A stretch of DNA of 64,000 nucleotides, taken from contig NZ_CP092333.1 of NCBI RefSeq assembly GCF_018595675.2, positions 3,682,001 through 3,746,000 of the forward strand, given 5' to 3'. The translations under genes were made by a program, and so were the position numbers. Below the pieces are notes generated by a model. That model was not told where the DNA came from, did not search any database, and saw only the letters and a list, made by a program, of their open reading frames with translations. Shown one piece after another: positions 1-8,649 of the stretch (position 1 is its first letter; each line of letters starts with the position of its first letter). The DNA is from Flavihumibacter fluvii (GTDB lineage: Bacteria > Bacteroidota > Bacteroidia > Chitinophagales > Chitinophagaceae).

Positions 1-1
1 T

Positions 2-181
2 TTTCTAAATGGATATAAAGTAGTTGAATACAAACGGGGTACGCCCATATTTAATGCACTGGTGGCGCGTAGCAAATATGCCAACTGGCCCAATTTTGGT
101 ATGTCTGAAAAGGGCAGGATCTTATTGCAGGACCACGGTAATGCAGTTGATTTCAGGAGTATCAAAATCCGTGAATTATAA
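2..181 (+). CDS. DUF1080 (3-keto-disaccharide hydrolase-like) protein, C-terminal end only
   Basis: Only the last 59 codons lie in the window; the gene enters from the left edge in the frame starting at base 2 and stops with TAA. The visible part ends in the pattern seen at the end of DUF1080 (beta-jelly-roll, concanavalin-like) domains: a [14 protein letters not shown] stretch, then [10 protein letters not shown] and FRSIKIREL. Members are secreted or lipoprotein enzymes acting on sugars, many on 3-keto-glycosides. The start, signal peptide and active site are outside the window, so substrate cannot be judged. It converges on the DUF420 gene with 7 bases between stop codons. Confidence 0.8.
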   Translation, partial: FLNGYKVVEYKRGTPIFNALVARSKYANWPNFGMSEKGRILLQDHGNAVDFRSIKIREL

Positions 182-188
182 GCAAGGA

Positions 189-737
189 CTACCCTGTGGC
201 ATAATATGGGCTGATCATCAGGTAAACAATAACGCCTGTTACTGCCACATAGAACCAGATTGGCCAGGTAATTCGCGCCAGTTTCTTATGAGCGGCAAAT
301 TCACCAACAAGGGCGCGATAAGCCGTGAACAAAATAAAGGGAAGGATGATCGCTGCTAGAAAAATATGTGTGATCAGTATAAAATAATAGGCTGGCCTGA
401 TGATACCTGTACCCCCGAATTTTGTGTCGCCTGCAAATAGGTGATGGCAAATATAGGAGACCAAAAAAAGTGCTGATAATGACATTGCAGCAAACATGAT
501 ATTTCGGTGCAGCCTTTGTTTGCCCTGTTTGATAGTTACTAATGCTACAATCAGTAATATACTTACGAGAGAATTTATCAACGCATTGATCTTCGCGAAG
601 ATATGCACATCAAAACCAAGGTCTACTTTCAACTGAACACGTGATAAGAATACCACTGCGGCAAAAACCACAAATGACACTACTCCGATAAGCATCCTGG
701 CCTGCTTATCATTCTTATTCATCATAGCAGCTAACAT
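189..737 (-). CDS. DUF420 membrane protein (cytochrome oxidase assembly, CtaM/YozB-like)
   Basis: A 182-residue integral membrane protein with five predicted membrane segments (about residues 13-32, 50-68, 82-100, 118-140 and 158-176) and histidines placed in or next to the helices (His45, His77, His98/99, His124). This fits the DUF420 family, which in Bacillus and Staphylococcus (CtaM/YozB) is needed to make active haem-copper oxidases. It is the last gene of the ctaB-coxC-coxC-coxD-sco unit, 10 bases after the SCO gene, so a role in copper or haem insertion is a reasonable inference. Two further Met codons at residues 5 and 6 are possible starts. Confidence 0.8.
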   Translation of the reverse strand: MLAAMMNKNDKQARMLIGVVSFVVFAAVVFLSRVQLKVDLGFDVHIFAKINALINSLVSILLIVALVTIKQGKQRLHRNIMFAAMSLSALFLVSYICHHLFAGDTKFGGTGIIRPAYYFILITHIFLAAIILPFILFTAYRALVGEFAAHKKLARITWPIWFYVAVTGVIVYLMISPYYATG

Positions 738-747
738 AATAGGTCCT

Positions 748-1467
748 TTATTTTCTGAACAGATTGCGTTTTTTCTTTTTGTCCTTTTCCAGCATGATCT
801 TAACTATATCACCACCAAGCTTTGCCATGGCCATACTGTCGAGACCATTATAATAGCCTCTTACCACACGGTCTTTATCGATCAACACCATTTTTTCTGT
901 ATGAATAAAGTTCGTATCAACCCCTTCACCATCAACCAATCCAAGCTTCACTTCATTTAGGGCAAAATCATAAATGGTTTTTTTATCCCCGGTTAACATC
1001 CACCATACATCGTGATTAACCCCATAGCGGTCCGCATATTTTTTTAGTTGTACGGCAGAATCTCTTTCAGGGTCAACTGAAAAAGACAAAAACTGAACAA
1101 AGGTGGTATCTTCCAGGCTCATCTCATCTTTCAACTTCAACGCATCCTGAATGCGTTTCATATTTTGGGTGAGTGTTGGGCAAATCGATGGACAATGCGT
1201 AAAAAAGAAATCGGCGACAATAACCTTACCCTGTAAATCATCAAGAGATACTGTATTTCCCAGCTGATTGGTCAATTTAAAATTGGCCACTTTGTGCCAA
1301 ATTGTATCAGACTCTTCCTTTCCATCAACAACGCTGGTTAAAACAGTATCTGCATAATACCTCCTGGGCATATCCACTGCACCTTCGCTGTAGACCTTTA
1401 CGATCCAATAAGATATCACCGGTAGCAAAAGAGCTACACATAGTCCAAGAAGTGCTTTTCTGTTCAC
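748..1467 (-). CDS. SCO1/SenC family copper chaperone
   Basis: A 239-residue thioredoxin-fold protein anchored by one N-terminal membrane segment (about residues 5-25). The copper site is complete: HCPSIC gives Cys92 and Cys96, and His189 lies in FIHTEKMVLID. SCO proteins deliver copper to the CuA centre of oxidase subunit II, which fits its place behind the oxidase genes. Translation appears to begin at GTG; no in-frame ATG gives a full signal anchor. A hairpin-forming repeat sits in the 137-base gap to the subunit IV gene upstream, so it may have its own promoter or depend on read-through. Confidence 0.88.
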   Translation of the reverse strand: MNRKALLGLCVALLLPVISYWIVKVYSEGAVDMPRRYYADTVLTSVVDGKEESDTIWHKVANFKLTNQLGNTVSLDDLQGKVIVADFFFTHCPSICPTLTQNMKRIQDALKLKDEMSLEDTTFVQFLSFSVDPERDSAVQLKKYADRYGVNHDVWWMLTGDKKTIYDFALNEVKLGLVDGEGVDTNFIHTEKMVLIDKDRVVRGYYNGLDSMAMAKLGGDIVKIMLEKDKKKKRNLFRK

Positions 1468-1556
1468 GATGAGCGGATTATGCCTGATTTATACAATATA
1501 AAAAACCACCGCAAATATACGATGGTTCAATTTTACGAAGACTTATTTAAAGAGTG

Positions 1557-1600
1557 TGTCAGACACCTATAGGTGTCTGACATCTTAAAGATGTCAGACA
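1557..1600. repeat. Overlapping palindromes, REP/BIME-like element
   Basis: Two inverted repeats share an arm. Bases 1557-1582 are a perfect 26-base palindrome with arms TGTCAGACACC and GGTGTCTGACA around TATA. Bases 1574-1600 are a second, 27 bases long, with 13-base arms TGTCTGACATCTT and AAGATGTCAGACA around one base. The first arm of the first palindrome recurs as the outer arm of the second, so the DNA or RNA could fold in two exclusive ways. No T-run follows on either strand, so a classic terminator is unlikely. The GTGTCTGACA-type core resembles REP elements mobilised by RAYT transposases, from memory; no transposase is present here. Confidence 0.6.
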
Positions 1601-1604
1601 AAAA

Positions 1605-2051
1605 TTATTCCTTACCACTTTCTTTTTTAGCGTCAGGATGTTCTCCACCTTCGTGAGCTGGTGCTTCCACTTTGGTTTTGCTTTGTTCAAGGTGGTGGGG
1701 GTCATATGTATTTTTCAGGTTCTTGTAGGAATTACCATCAGCGAGGAATGCGATAATAAACCAAACGAAAAGTAATAAGGGAACCACAATGGTCATGATC
1801 ATATTGCGCAACTCATGCTTAAGGTGCATGAAATAGCCAACAATGTAAAATGCTTTGGCAAGCATGAAAATACAAATGAATCCTTTAATCAGGTTGCGCA
1901 TGAGAAGGCCTTCTATGCCCATCATCCAAAAACCCAATGCCAATTCTATCAATGTAATGACAGTAAGTATAATGGTTACCCTGATAACTTCTTTCTTGCC
2001 AGCTTCGCGGTCAAAGTGGTGGTGGTGGGTTACTTCTTGAATATTCTCCAT
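1605..2051 (-). CDS. Cytochrome c oxidase subunit IV family protein
   Basis: A 148-residue protein with three membrane segments (about residues 25-45, 58-78 and 85-105), matching the small prokaryotic subunit IV (COX4_pro) of haem-copper oxidases, which packs against subunits I and III. It follows the first subunit III gene by 20 bases. The N-terminus carries four histidines in a row (residues 9-12) before the first helix, and the C-terminal tail after the last helix is charged and also contains histidines (YDPHHLEQ, HEGGEH). The tail is longer than usual for this family. Confidence 0.82.
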   Translation of the reverse strand: MENIQEVTHHHHFDREAGKKEVIRVTIILTVITLIELALGFWMMGIEGLLMRNLIKGFICIFMLAKAFYIVGYFMHLKHELRNMIMTIVVPLLLFVWFIIAFLADGNSYKNLKNTYDPHHLEQSKTKVEAPAHEGGEHPDAKKESGKE

Positions 2052-2071
2052 AATAATGTGTCTTTAATGGT

Positions 2072-2743
2072 TTAAATAAGGTAAAAGCAGGTAAATACGA
2101 ATACCCATACAAGGTCAACAAAGTGCCAGTAAAGACCAGCTTTCTCGATCATCAGGTAATGCCCTTTGCGTTCAAAAACATCATTCAGGGTCATAATAAG
2201 CATGATTACATTAATTATTACGCCACTGAATACATGGAATCCATGGAATCCCGTAATGGTAAAGAAGAAATTTGTAAAGTTTGTTGAGGCTTTTGTGCCA
2301 TCTGCATTCAGGAACGGGTTGCTTCCCCACCATGCACCTTCATGATGCAGGTGTGTCCATTCCCAGGCCTGACAGCTCAGGAAAGCCAATCCGCCAATGA
2401 TGGTCCAGATCAGGTTTTTTACCACAGCTTTTTTGTCCATTGCGTGACCGGCCTGAACAGCCAAAACCATGGTAACTGAACTAATGATCAGGATAAAGGT
2501 CATCAAACTCACAAAAGCGAGTGGGTAGCCAGAACCTAATCCCGGAAATGATTGGAAAACGTGGTTGGGGTCGGGCCATCCATTGCTGGCAAAACGAATG
2601 GTACCATAAGAAATCAGGAATGCACCAAAAGTGAACGCATCGCTCATCAGGAAATACCACATCATCAATTTGCCATATTCCAGATTGAAGGGGCTTTTAC
2701 CGCCACTCCACCATTTTTGTTCTGCAGGAACTGCTTGTGCCAT
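2072..2743 (-). CDS. Cytochrome c oxidase subunit III (first of two)
   Basis: A 223-residue subunit III with five to six membrane segments. It shows the family landmarks: LMMWYFLMSDAFTFGAFL near the N-terminus, GFHGFHVFSG in the centre and YWHFVDLVWVFVF at the end. Subunit III binds subunit I and stabilises proton pumping. It lies 51 bases downstream of a second, diverged subunit III gene; the two are probably both structural parts, as Bacteroidota oxidases often carry a pair of such genes. This one retains the longer N-terminus. Confidence 0.88.
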   Translation of the reverse strand: MAQAVPAEQKWWSGGKSPFNLEYGKLMMWYFLMSDAFTFGAFLISYGTIRFASNGWPDPNHVFQSFPGLGSGYPLAFVSLMTFILIISSVTMVLAVQAGHAMDKKAVVKNLIWTIIGGLAFLSCQAWEWTHLHHEGAWWGSNPFLNADGTKASTNFTNFFFTITGFHGFHVFSGVIINVIMLIMTLNDVFERKGHYLMIEKAGLYWHFVDLVWVFVFTCFYLI

Positions 2744-2794
2744 GTTCAGTGTTTAATTGATTCGCAAATTTAATTGGATATTAGGAATAATAAG

Positions 2795-3364
2795 TTATTG
2801 CAACAACATAAAAAATACCATCAGATAGATCCATAAAGCGTCCACAAAATGCCAGTATGTGCTCATCACTTCCACAGGCACGGCATTATAATTCCTCGAT
2901 TTTGTGCTCACCGCTTTAAAAAACATAAAGACCAGCGCGATCAGGCCTCCTATAACGTGTACCGCGTGCAACCCTGCAATTATATATAAAAACTGCCCGC
3001 CACCTGCACCGGCAAAAGTTATTCCCGAATTCCAGATTTGGGAGAACCCGATCCACTGCATTATCACAAATACTACTCCGAGACCTGCGGTCAGTGTTAA
3101 CAAACCCCGGTATTTCATCCGGTCCCTTTGCTTGAAAGACCTTAATGCCATTTGTATCGTCAGGCTGCTCAATAAAATCACTACTGTTGAGTACCAGAAT
3201 ATCACCGGCATTTCAAAGGTTGACCAATTGGGCTGACTGCGCTTTACAATATATGCACTAGTCAATCCGGCAAACATCATGATAATGCTTCCAATCGCTA
3301 CCCAAAGCGTAAACTTCGTCGGATGAATCCTCTTTCTCTGTTCCATAACAATATCGCTACTCAT
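2795..3364 (-). CDS. Cytochrome c oxidase subunit III (second copy)
   Basis: A 189-residue subunit III-type protein with five membrane segments. It has GLHAVHVIGG and TYWHFVDALWIYLM, the usual His-containing signature and C-terminal signature. The ATG chosen begins MSSDIVMEQ and lies 5 bases beyond the ctaB stop; reading can be extended upstream, but that would overlap most of the ctaB end with a peptide unlike any subunit III. An alternative ATG six codons later (MEQRKRI) is possible. Tight spacing to ctaB implies translational coupling. It is clearly related to, but diverged from, its downstream neighbour. Confidence 0.85.
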   Translation of the reverse strand: MSSDIVMEQRKRIHPTKFTLWVAIGSIIMMFAGLTSAYIVKRSQPNWSTFEMPVIFWYSTVVILLSSLTIQMALRSFKQRDRMKYRGLLTLTAGLGVVFVIMQWIGFSQIWNSGITFAGAGGGQFLYIIAGLHAVHVIGGLIALVFMFFKAVSTKSRNYNAVPVEVMSTYWHFVDALWIYLMVFFMLLQ

Positions 3365-3369
3365 ACGCT

Positions 3370-4272
3370 TTACAATTTGTCGGCCAATAACGCAAAAAAC
3401 ACCACTAACAAGTATATATAACTCCCAAACATCACTTTCCTGGCCGCTTTTATTTCCATATCCCTGTACAATCGTACACTCAGGTAAACCATGGCAACAT
3501 TGGCCACCAACACTATCAGGAGGCTCAGCCATCCTGTTAGTCCGGCAAAATAAGGCAGCACACCAACCGGTATCAGCAGTAATGAATAGATAATCGATTG
3601 TACTGCCGAATATTTCGTGGGGCCTTTTTCTGATGGCAGCATCCTGAAACCTGCAGATTCATAATCCTTATGTGAGATCCAGGCAATAGCCCAGAAATGC
3701 GGAAACTGCCAAAAGAACTGTATACCAAAAATGGCCCATCCCCCAAAATCAATCACATCATTTCCAGCTGCGTACCCGATCAGGCAGGGCAGCGCACCAG
3801 GCACTGCACCAACCAGTACTGAAATCGAATTCACTTTTTTTAGCGGCGTATAGATGAACGCGTATAAAAAAAGGCTGAACAGGGATAAGCCAGCGGACAA
3901 TCCGTTGAAATAATACCACATCAGGAAGACACCAGCCACACCGGTCAAAATCGCAAAAATCCATCCTTCGGTTACACCCATCCTACCTGAGGCTATTGGC
4001 CTTTTGGCCGTTCGCTTCATGAGTGCATCGGTATCTTTTTCCACGACCTGGTTAATTGCATTGGCACTTCCCGTAATGAGAAAGCCGGCTACAAATAAAA
4101 TACAGATCATGACCACATCATAATCCACCACTTTTGGTGCCAGCAGGTAACTCACCACCGCCGAAAACACCACCATGATTGTCAAAGAGAATTTTACCAA
4201 CAGCATGTAATCACGCAACCTTGTACCAATTGAGCGGGTATTTAATGGTTGAACCGGATCATTCTGCTGCAT
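3370..4272 (-). CDS. ctaB: Protohaem IX farnesyltransferase (haem O synthase)
   Basis: A 300-residue UbiA-family prenyltransferase with about nine membrane segments. It adds a farnesyl group to haem B to give haem O, the precursor of the haem A used by the aa3 oxidase encoded alongside. The first aspartate-rich motif is clear (NQVVEKDTDALMKRT followed by RPIASG), and the second loop reads HKDYESAGFRMLP. It is the first gene of the downstream oxidase unit, starting about 30 bases after the terminator behind coxA. Haem A synthase (ctaA) is not in the window. Confidence 0.93.
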   Translation of the reverse strand: MQQNDPVQPLNTRSIGTRLRDYMLLVKFSLTIMVVFSAVVSYLLAPKVVDYDVVMICILFVAGFLITGSANAINQVVEKDTDALMKRTAKRPIASGRMGVTEGWIFAILTGVAGVFLMWYYFNGLSAGLSLFSLFLYAFIYTPLKKVNSISVLVGAVPGALPCLIGYAAGNDVIDFGGWAIFGIQFFWQFPHFWAIAWISHKDYESAGFRMLPSEKGPTKYSAVQSIIYSLLLIPVGVLPYFAGLTGWLSLLIVLVANVAMVYLSVRLYRDMEIKAARKVMFGSYIYLLVVFFALLADKL

Positions 4273-4303
4273 GTAAAATATTAAACAAATTTTTTATCTC
4301 TAA

Positions 4304-4350
4304 AAAAAAGCCCCGATTTGCCGATATGCCATCGGGATCAGGGCTTTTTT
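4304..4350 (-). terminator. Hairpin terminator between coxA and ctaB
   Basis: An A-run plus GCCC at 4304-4313 is complementary to GGGCTTTTTT at 4341-4350, enclosing a second possible stem (CCCGAT at 4312-4317 with ATCGGG at 4331-4336). On the minus strand a G/C stem is followed by a run of T, the layout of an intrinsic terminator; the mirror arrangement also exists on the plus strand. It marks the probable end of the act-coxBA transcript. Confidence 0.65.
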
Positions 4351-4384
4351 ACTGATATAAAGTATTCCCGAATGATAAGCCCCC

Positions 4385-6208
4385 TTAGTGTTTGCTTTCA
4401 TTCGCGCCCACTGGCTCTGTCTGCGGGATAAAATCTCGTCCGTCTTTACCATAATCATATGCCCAGCGATGAACTTCAGGAATTTCACCTTCCCAGTTTC
4501 CATGACCCGGATTAATTGGTGTTGTCCATTCCAGTGTATTAGAGCCCCATGGGTTATGACTGGTTACCCTTCTACCTTTAAACATAGAATAGAAGAAGTT
4601 AAATACAAACAACAACTGAACCGCAAATACGATCATTGTTACAATAGATATAAAGCGATTTAATCCACCAAACTGGTTGAAGGAAGCCCATCCACTAAAA
4701 TCAAGGTAGCGCCTTGGCATACCAGCGAGCCCTTCATAGTGCATTGGCCAGAAAATCAGGTATGCACCAACAAGTGTAATCCAAAAATGGATGAAGGCCA
4801 TAGTATTATTCAGGTAGCGTCCATACATTTTAGGGAACCAATGGTATACCCCGGCAAACATCCCAAAGAAGGAGGCTACGCCCATTACAATATGGAAGTG
4901 TGCGACTACAAAATAGGTATCATGAAGGTGAATATCTAATGTTGAGTTTCCCAGGAAAATTCCTGTCAGGCCACCAGAAATAAACAGGCTCACAAAACCA
5001 AGGGCGAAGAGCATTCCTGGTGTGAAACGAATATTTCCCCTCCATATGGTCGTCAGCCAGTTAAACACCTTAATTGCTGAGGGTACCGCGATCAGCAGTG
5101 TCAGCAATACGAAGAATGATCCCAGGAATGGATTCAGACCGGTTACAAACATATGGTGCGCCCAAACCAGGAACGCCAGAACCGCAATTGCAAACAAAGA
5201 TGCAATCATGGCCATATAGCCGAAAATTGGTTTACGCGAATTTGTAGACAAGATTTCAGAGGCCATACCCATGGCAGGAAGCAAAATGATATATACTTCG
5301 GGGTGACCCAGGAACCAGAACAAGTGCTGGTAAAGGATGGCACTACCGCCCTCATTGGGCAGGGCTTTCTGGGTGGAGGCCATAAAAATATCAGACAGGT
5401 AGAAGCTGGTACCTGCATGACGGTCGAACAGCAATAGGATAAATCCGGAGAACAATACCGGGAAGGAAAGTACCCCGAGAACTGCTGTAAAGAAAAGCGC
5501 CCAAATGGTCAATGGCAAACGGGTCATGCTCATGCCCTTCGTGCGCATATTCAAAATAGTGGAGATGTAATTCAGGCCACCTAAAAGTGAGGATACCACG
5601 AAAAGTGCCATACTCACCAGCCAAAGGTCCATACCAGCCTTGGAGCCTTCAGAAGCGTCACCAAGGGCACTCAGCGGCGGATAGGATGTCCAGCCACCAG
5701 AAGCCGGTCCTGTTTGTACAAATAGGGATGAAATCATTACAATGCTGGCGATAAAGAAGAACCAGTAACTCAGCATATTCATGAATGGCGAGGCCATATC
5801 CCGGGCACCAATCTGCAGGGGAATGAGGAAATTGGCAAAGGTACCACTCAATCCGGCCGTCAATACAAAGAAGACCAGTACGGTTCCATGCATGGTAACT
5901 AAAGCATAATAGAATTCAGGCTGAATTTTTCCACCGGCTGCCCATTTTCCAAGGAGGTCCTCCAGGATGGGAAAAGTCTGGTCCGGATAACCCAGCTGTA
6001 ATCGGAATAATACCGAAAACAAACCACCTATTATTGCCCATACAATTCCAGTTACCAGGAACTGTTTTGCAATCATTTTATGGTCCTGGCTGAAAACATA
6101 TTTGGTAATAAATGTTTCCTTGTGGTGATGCCCATGGTGCTCATCATGATGAACATCATGTGTTGTAATCACCTCTGAATGTCCTTGCAAAGTTGCGTCG
6201 TTGCTCAT
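4385..6208 (-). CDS. coxA: Cytochrome c oxidase subunit I
   Basis: A 607-residue haem-copper oxidase catalytic subunit with twelve or more membrane helices. It reduces O2 to water at the haem a3/CuB centre and pumps protons. The CuB and cross-link motif reads WFLGHPEVYIILLPA, placing a Glu before the Tyr as in A1-type oxidases; HHMFVTG supplies further CuB histidines, and HDTYFVVAHFHIV carries the ligands of haems a3 and a. I start at the ATG giving MSNDATLQG; an upstream in-frame codon adds 16 residues with no family resemblance. The N-terminal 31 residues contain nine histidines. It lies 52 bases after coxB. Confidence 0.95.
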   Translation of the reverse strand: MSNDATLQGHSEVITTHDVHHDEHHGHHHKETFITKYVFSQDHKMIAKQFLVTGIVWAIIGGLFSVLFRLQLGYPDQTFPILEDLLGKWAAGGKIQPEFYYALVTMHGTVLVFFVLTAGLSGTFANFLIPLQIGARDMASPFMNMLSYWFFFIASIVMISSLFVQTGPASGGWTSYPPLSALGDASEGSKAGMDLWLVSMALFVVSSLLGGLNYISTILNMRTKGMSMTRLPLTIWALFFTAVLGVLSFPVLFSGFILLLFDRHAGTSFYLSDIFMASTQKALPNEGGSAILYQHLFWFLGHPEVYIILLPAMGMASEILSTNSRKPIFGYMAMIASLFAIAVLAFLVWAHHMFVTGLNPFLGSFFVLLTLLIAVPSAIKVFNWLTTIWRGNIRFTPGMLFALGFVSLFISGGLTGIFLGNSTLDIHLHDTYFVVAHFHIVMGVASFFGMFAGVYHWFPKMYGRYLNNTMAFIHFWITLVGAYLIFWPMHYEGLAGMPRRYLDFSGWASFNQFGGLNRFISIVTMIVFAVQLLFVFNFFYSMFKGRRVTSHNPWGSNTLEWTTPINPGHGNWEGEIPEVHRWAYDYGKDGRDFIPQTEPVGANESKH

Positions 6209-6260
6209 GTGAATCAGTTTATAAACCCCGGTGTTTTTCAACCCCGGGGGGTACACGATC

Positions 6261-7316
6261 TTAATTAGATAATGATTTTGTTGTTGCTGCCGCTGCTGTT
6301 ACCGCACTATCTGATGCGGGCTTCGCAGCAGGTTCTGGTTCCGGGAATACTGTTGCATAGTTTGGCTTTTGTTTGGCCAGCCATAATGCATATTCGGCCG
6401 GAGAAACAACCTTCACAATACCCTTCATAGAATAATGGCCTTTACCACACATCTGGTCACAGGAAATTTCATATTCAAAATCCGGATTTGCTGTTTTCTC
6501 TTTCATTTCTGCCGTGGTGAATTTTGGCGTAAACCAAATGGTGGTTGGTGTTCCTGGAACCGCATCCATTTTCATCCTGAAATGTACAAGACCAAGGTCA
6601 TGCACAACATCCCGGCTATTGATCACAATCTTTACTGGTTTATTGACTACCAGGTACAGTGCTTCATTAGTAACTACATCATCATGGGCAGCTTTGTCAT
6701 CCCATAACAAACCCAATTGGTTGGATTTTCCTTCATCGATATTCTTATAGTATTTTTTCCCGAATACCTTGTCTTTACCCGGATACCTGTAAATCCAGCC
6801 AAATTGTTTACCTGTTACTTCAACAATAGTTGCTTCTTTTGGTGCATCACCAGTGATTTTAAACCAATAGTATAATCCAAATCCAACCAAAACGGTAAGT
6901 GCAATGGCAGGGACAACAGTCCACAATACTTCCAGTTTATTGTCATGAGGGAAATAATAGGCTTTGCGTTTTTCGGAGTGCTGGTACTTGAACGCGAAAT
7001 AGAACAACAGGATCTGTGTGATGACAAACACAATTCCAGTCATGATGATGGTGATGTACAACATGGTATCAATCTTTTCACCATGGTCTGATGCTGCTTC
7101 TCCGAGAATCTTTCCCTTGAAGAGTTCATTACACCAATAAACGCCAATCAATCCCAGGACCATAAAAGCCAGTAACAGGAAACCGTTGATGCGGTTATTC
7201 TGCTCAAAGGTCTTTTTCTCTCCTTTCAACACCGACACATACTCGCTGGCTTTCGCGATCTGGAAGACCACGATAAAACCCAACAAAAGGATCGCAATGA
7301 TTAAATAAGTTGACAT
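6261..7316 (-). CDS. coxB: Cytochrome c oxidase subunit II (CuA subunit)
   Basis: A 351-residue subunit II. Four hydrophobic segments are visible (about residues 3-21, 45-62, 85-109 and 131-152) rather than the usual two, followed by the periplasmic cupredoxin domain. CuA ligands are present: His239 (VVHDLG), Cys286, Cys290, His294 and Met297. The residue between the cysteines that is normally Glu is Gln288 (CDQMC). There is no fused c-type haem, so electrons must come from a separate cytochrome c domain such as ActE or the one in ActA. The C-terminus is a low-complexity Ala/Pro/Ser tail. It stands 74 bases downstream of actF with no obvious terminator between. Confidence 0.93.
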   Translation of the reverse strand: MSTYLIIAILLLGFIVVFQIAKASEYVSVLKGEKKTFEQNNRINGFLLLAFMVLGLIGVYWCNELFKGKILGEAASDHGEKIDTMLYITIIMTGIVFVITQILLFYFAFKYQHSEKRKAYYFPHDNKLEVLWTVVPAIALTVLVGFGLYYWFKITGDAPKEATIVEVTGKQFGWIYRYPGKDKVFGKKYYKNIDEGKSNQLGLLWDDKAAHDDVVTNEALYLVVNKPVKIVINSRDVVHDLGLVHFRMKMDAVPGTPTTIWFTPKFTTAEMKEKTANPDFEYEISCDQMCGKGHYSMKGIVKVVSPAEYALWLAKQKPNYATVFPEPEPAAKPASDSAVTAAAATTKSLSN

Positions 7317-7390
7317 GTTATATTCCGTGTTTATACAAAGTTTTGAATGAATGCTTGTTTATGCCGCTTTTGTTTAAAGTTCACCCCTCA

Positions 7391-8608
7391 TTAAGTATGA
7401 TGGATAATGCTTTCCTTGAAGAAAGGGTGGTTTTTAGCAATAAGAGAACGCTTAGTAAGGGCTATTCCTGTGCTCCACATGATCAGCCCAACAAATCCGG
7501 CTGCTACCCCGAAATCAAAGAAATTCAATTCAACATGTTCCTTGGAAATGCTCGCAATGACCATCTGGTAAAAATCAAGCCAATGACCGCAGATGATGAG
7601 TGCTGACATAAATACCAGTAATGTATAATTCCTTTTACTGCTTCTTCTCATCAGGATCAGTAAGGGCGCTAAAAAGTTAATGACCAGGTTCAGGAAGAAC
7701 ACACCCCTGTAAGGGCCCTGTACCCTATGTTTGAAATAAACAGTTTCTTCCGGAATATTGGCATACCAGATCAGCATGTACTGGCTAAACCATAAATAAG
7801 TCCAGAAAACGGAGAAGGCAAACATGAATTTACCCAGGTCATGCAGGTGTTCGTCATTTACCAGTTCCAGGTAGCCCTGGTTCTTCAGGTAAATCACAAA
7901 CAAGGTGATTAATGCCATACCAGCAACAAATGTAGAAGCGAATGTATACCAGCTGTACATGGTGCTATACCAATGCGCATCAATACTCATCAGCCATAAC
8001 CATGGAACAGTTGACATCACTGTCAAACCAAACCAGACCAGGAATAAAGAACCCCAGATGGTATTTTTGAATATATATTTCTTTCCTTCCTCAACAGACA
8101 ATTGTCCGGATTCATCCAATTCCTTACTAATGCTTCTCATTTTTGCACCAAGGAAAATCCAGCCAACAATACTCAGGGTAGTCCAAACTGTAAAGAATGT
8201 CGGGTTCAGGAAACCAGCTTTACCCAGCAGGATCTTATCATCTCCGGGAGTCAGCCAGTGGTAAATATGGTGTTGGTGACCAAATACAAGTGCCAGCAGG
8301 ATTACACCTGATATAATGCCCATAGGAATAACTGCAAAGGAGATAGCTTCAGTTACCCGGCGAAAAGCCATCTGCCACCCACCCATTGCCATGGTTGTTG
8401 CACAAATAAAGAACATCGACGCGTTCACCACGAGGAGAAAGAATACACTATTGTATAACAAAGTACCCCAAAAGCGTGCAACATGGTGCTCATCTCCTGT
8501 ACCGTACATAAAGTAGCCGCCGAGAATTGAAACAAGTCCAACACCCATCAGGATCATCGACCACAGTTTGTATTTAGCCGGTATTTCAAATTGTTCTCTG
8601 AAAGACAT
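7391..8608 (-). CDS. actF: Alternative complex III subunit ActF (quinol:cytochrome c oxidoreductase)
   Basis: A 405-residue membrane protein with about ten helices, matching ActF, the smaller NrfD-like membrane subunit of ACIII. Typical stretches are NSVFFLLVVNASMFF, the FWTYLWFSQYMLIWYANIPEE segment in the second half, and a helix-rich C-terminus. In the known ACIII structure ActC binds quinol and ActF is its structural partner. I start at the ATG giving MSFREQF; a TTG two codons earlier is possible but less likely. It follows actE by 41 bases. Confidence 0.92.
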   Translation of the reverse strand: MSFREQFEIPAKYKLWSMILMGVGLVSILGGYFMYGTGDEHHVARFWGTLLYNSVFFLLVVNASMFFICATTMAMGGWQMAFRRVTEAISFAVIPMGIISGVILLALVFGHQHHIYHWLTPGDDKILLGKAGFLNPTFFTVWTTLSIVGWIFLGAKMRSISKELDESGQLSVEEGKKYIFKNTIWGSLFLVWFGLTVMSTVPWLWLMSIDAHWYSTMYSWYTFASTFVAGMALITLFVIYLKNQGYLELVNDEHLHDLGKFMFAFSVFWTYLWFSQYMLIWYANIPEETVYFKHRVQGPYRGVFFLNLVINFLAPLLILMRRSSKRNYTLLVFMSALIICGHWLDFYQMVIASISKEHVELNFFDFGVAAGFVGLIMWSTGIALTKRSLIAKNHPFFKESIIHHT

Positions 8609-8649
8609 TCTCAAAATTTTTTCGTTTGGTCAAATTGGTTGTAGCGCTA

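Noticed and set aside
24-359. Open frame at the left edge on the plus strand
   Set aside because: It is out of frame with the DUF1080 tail and antisense to the DUF420 gene, with no family resemblance.
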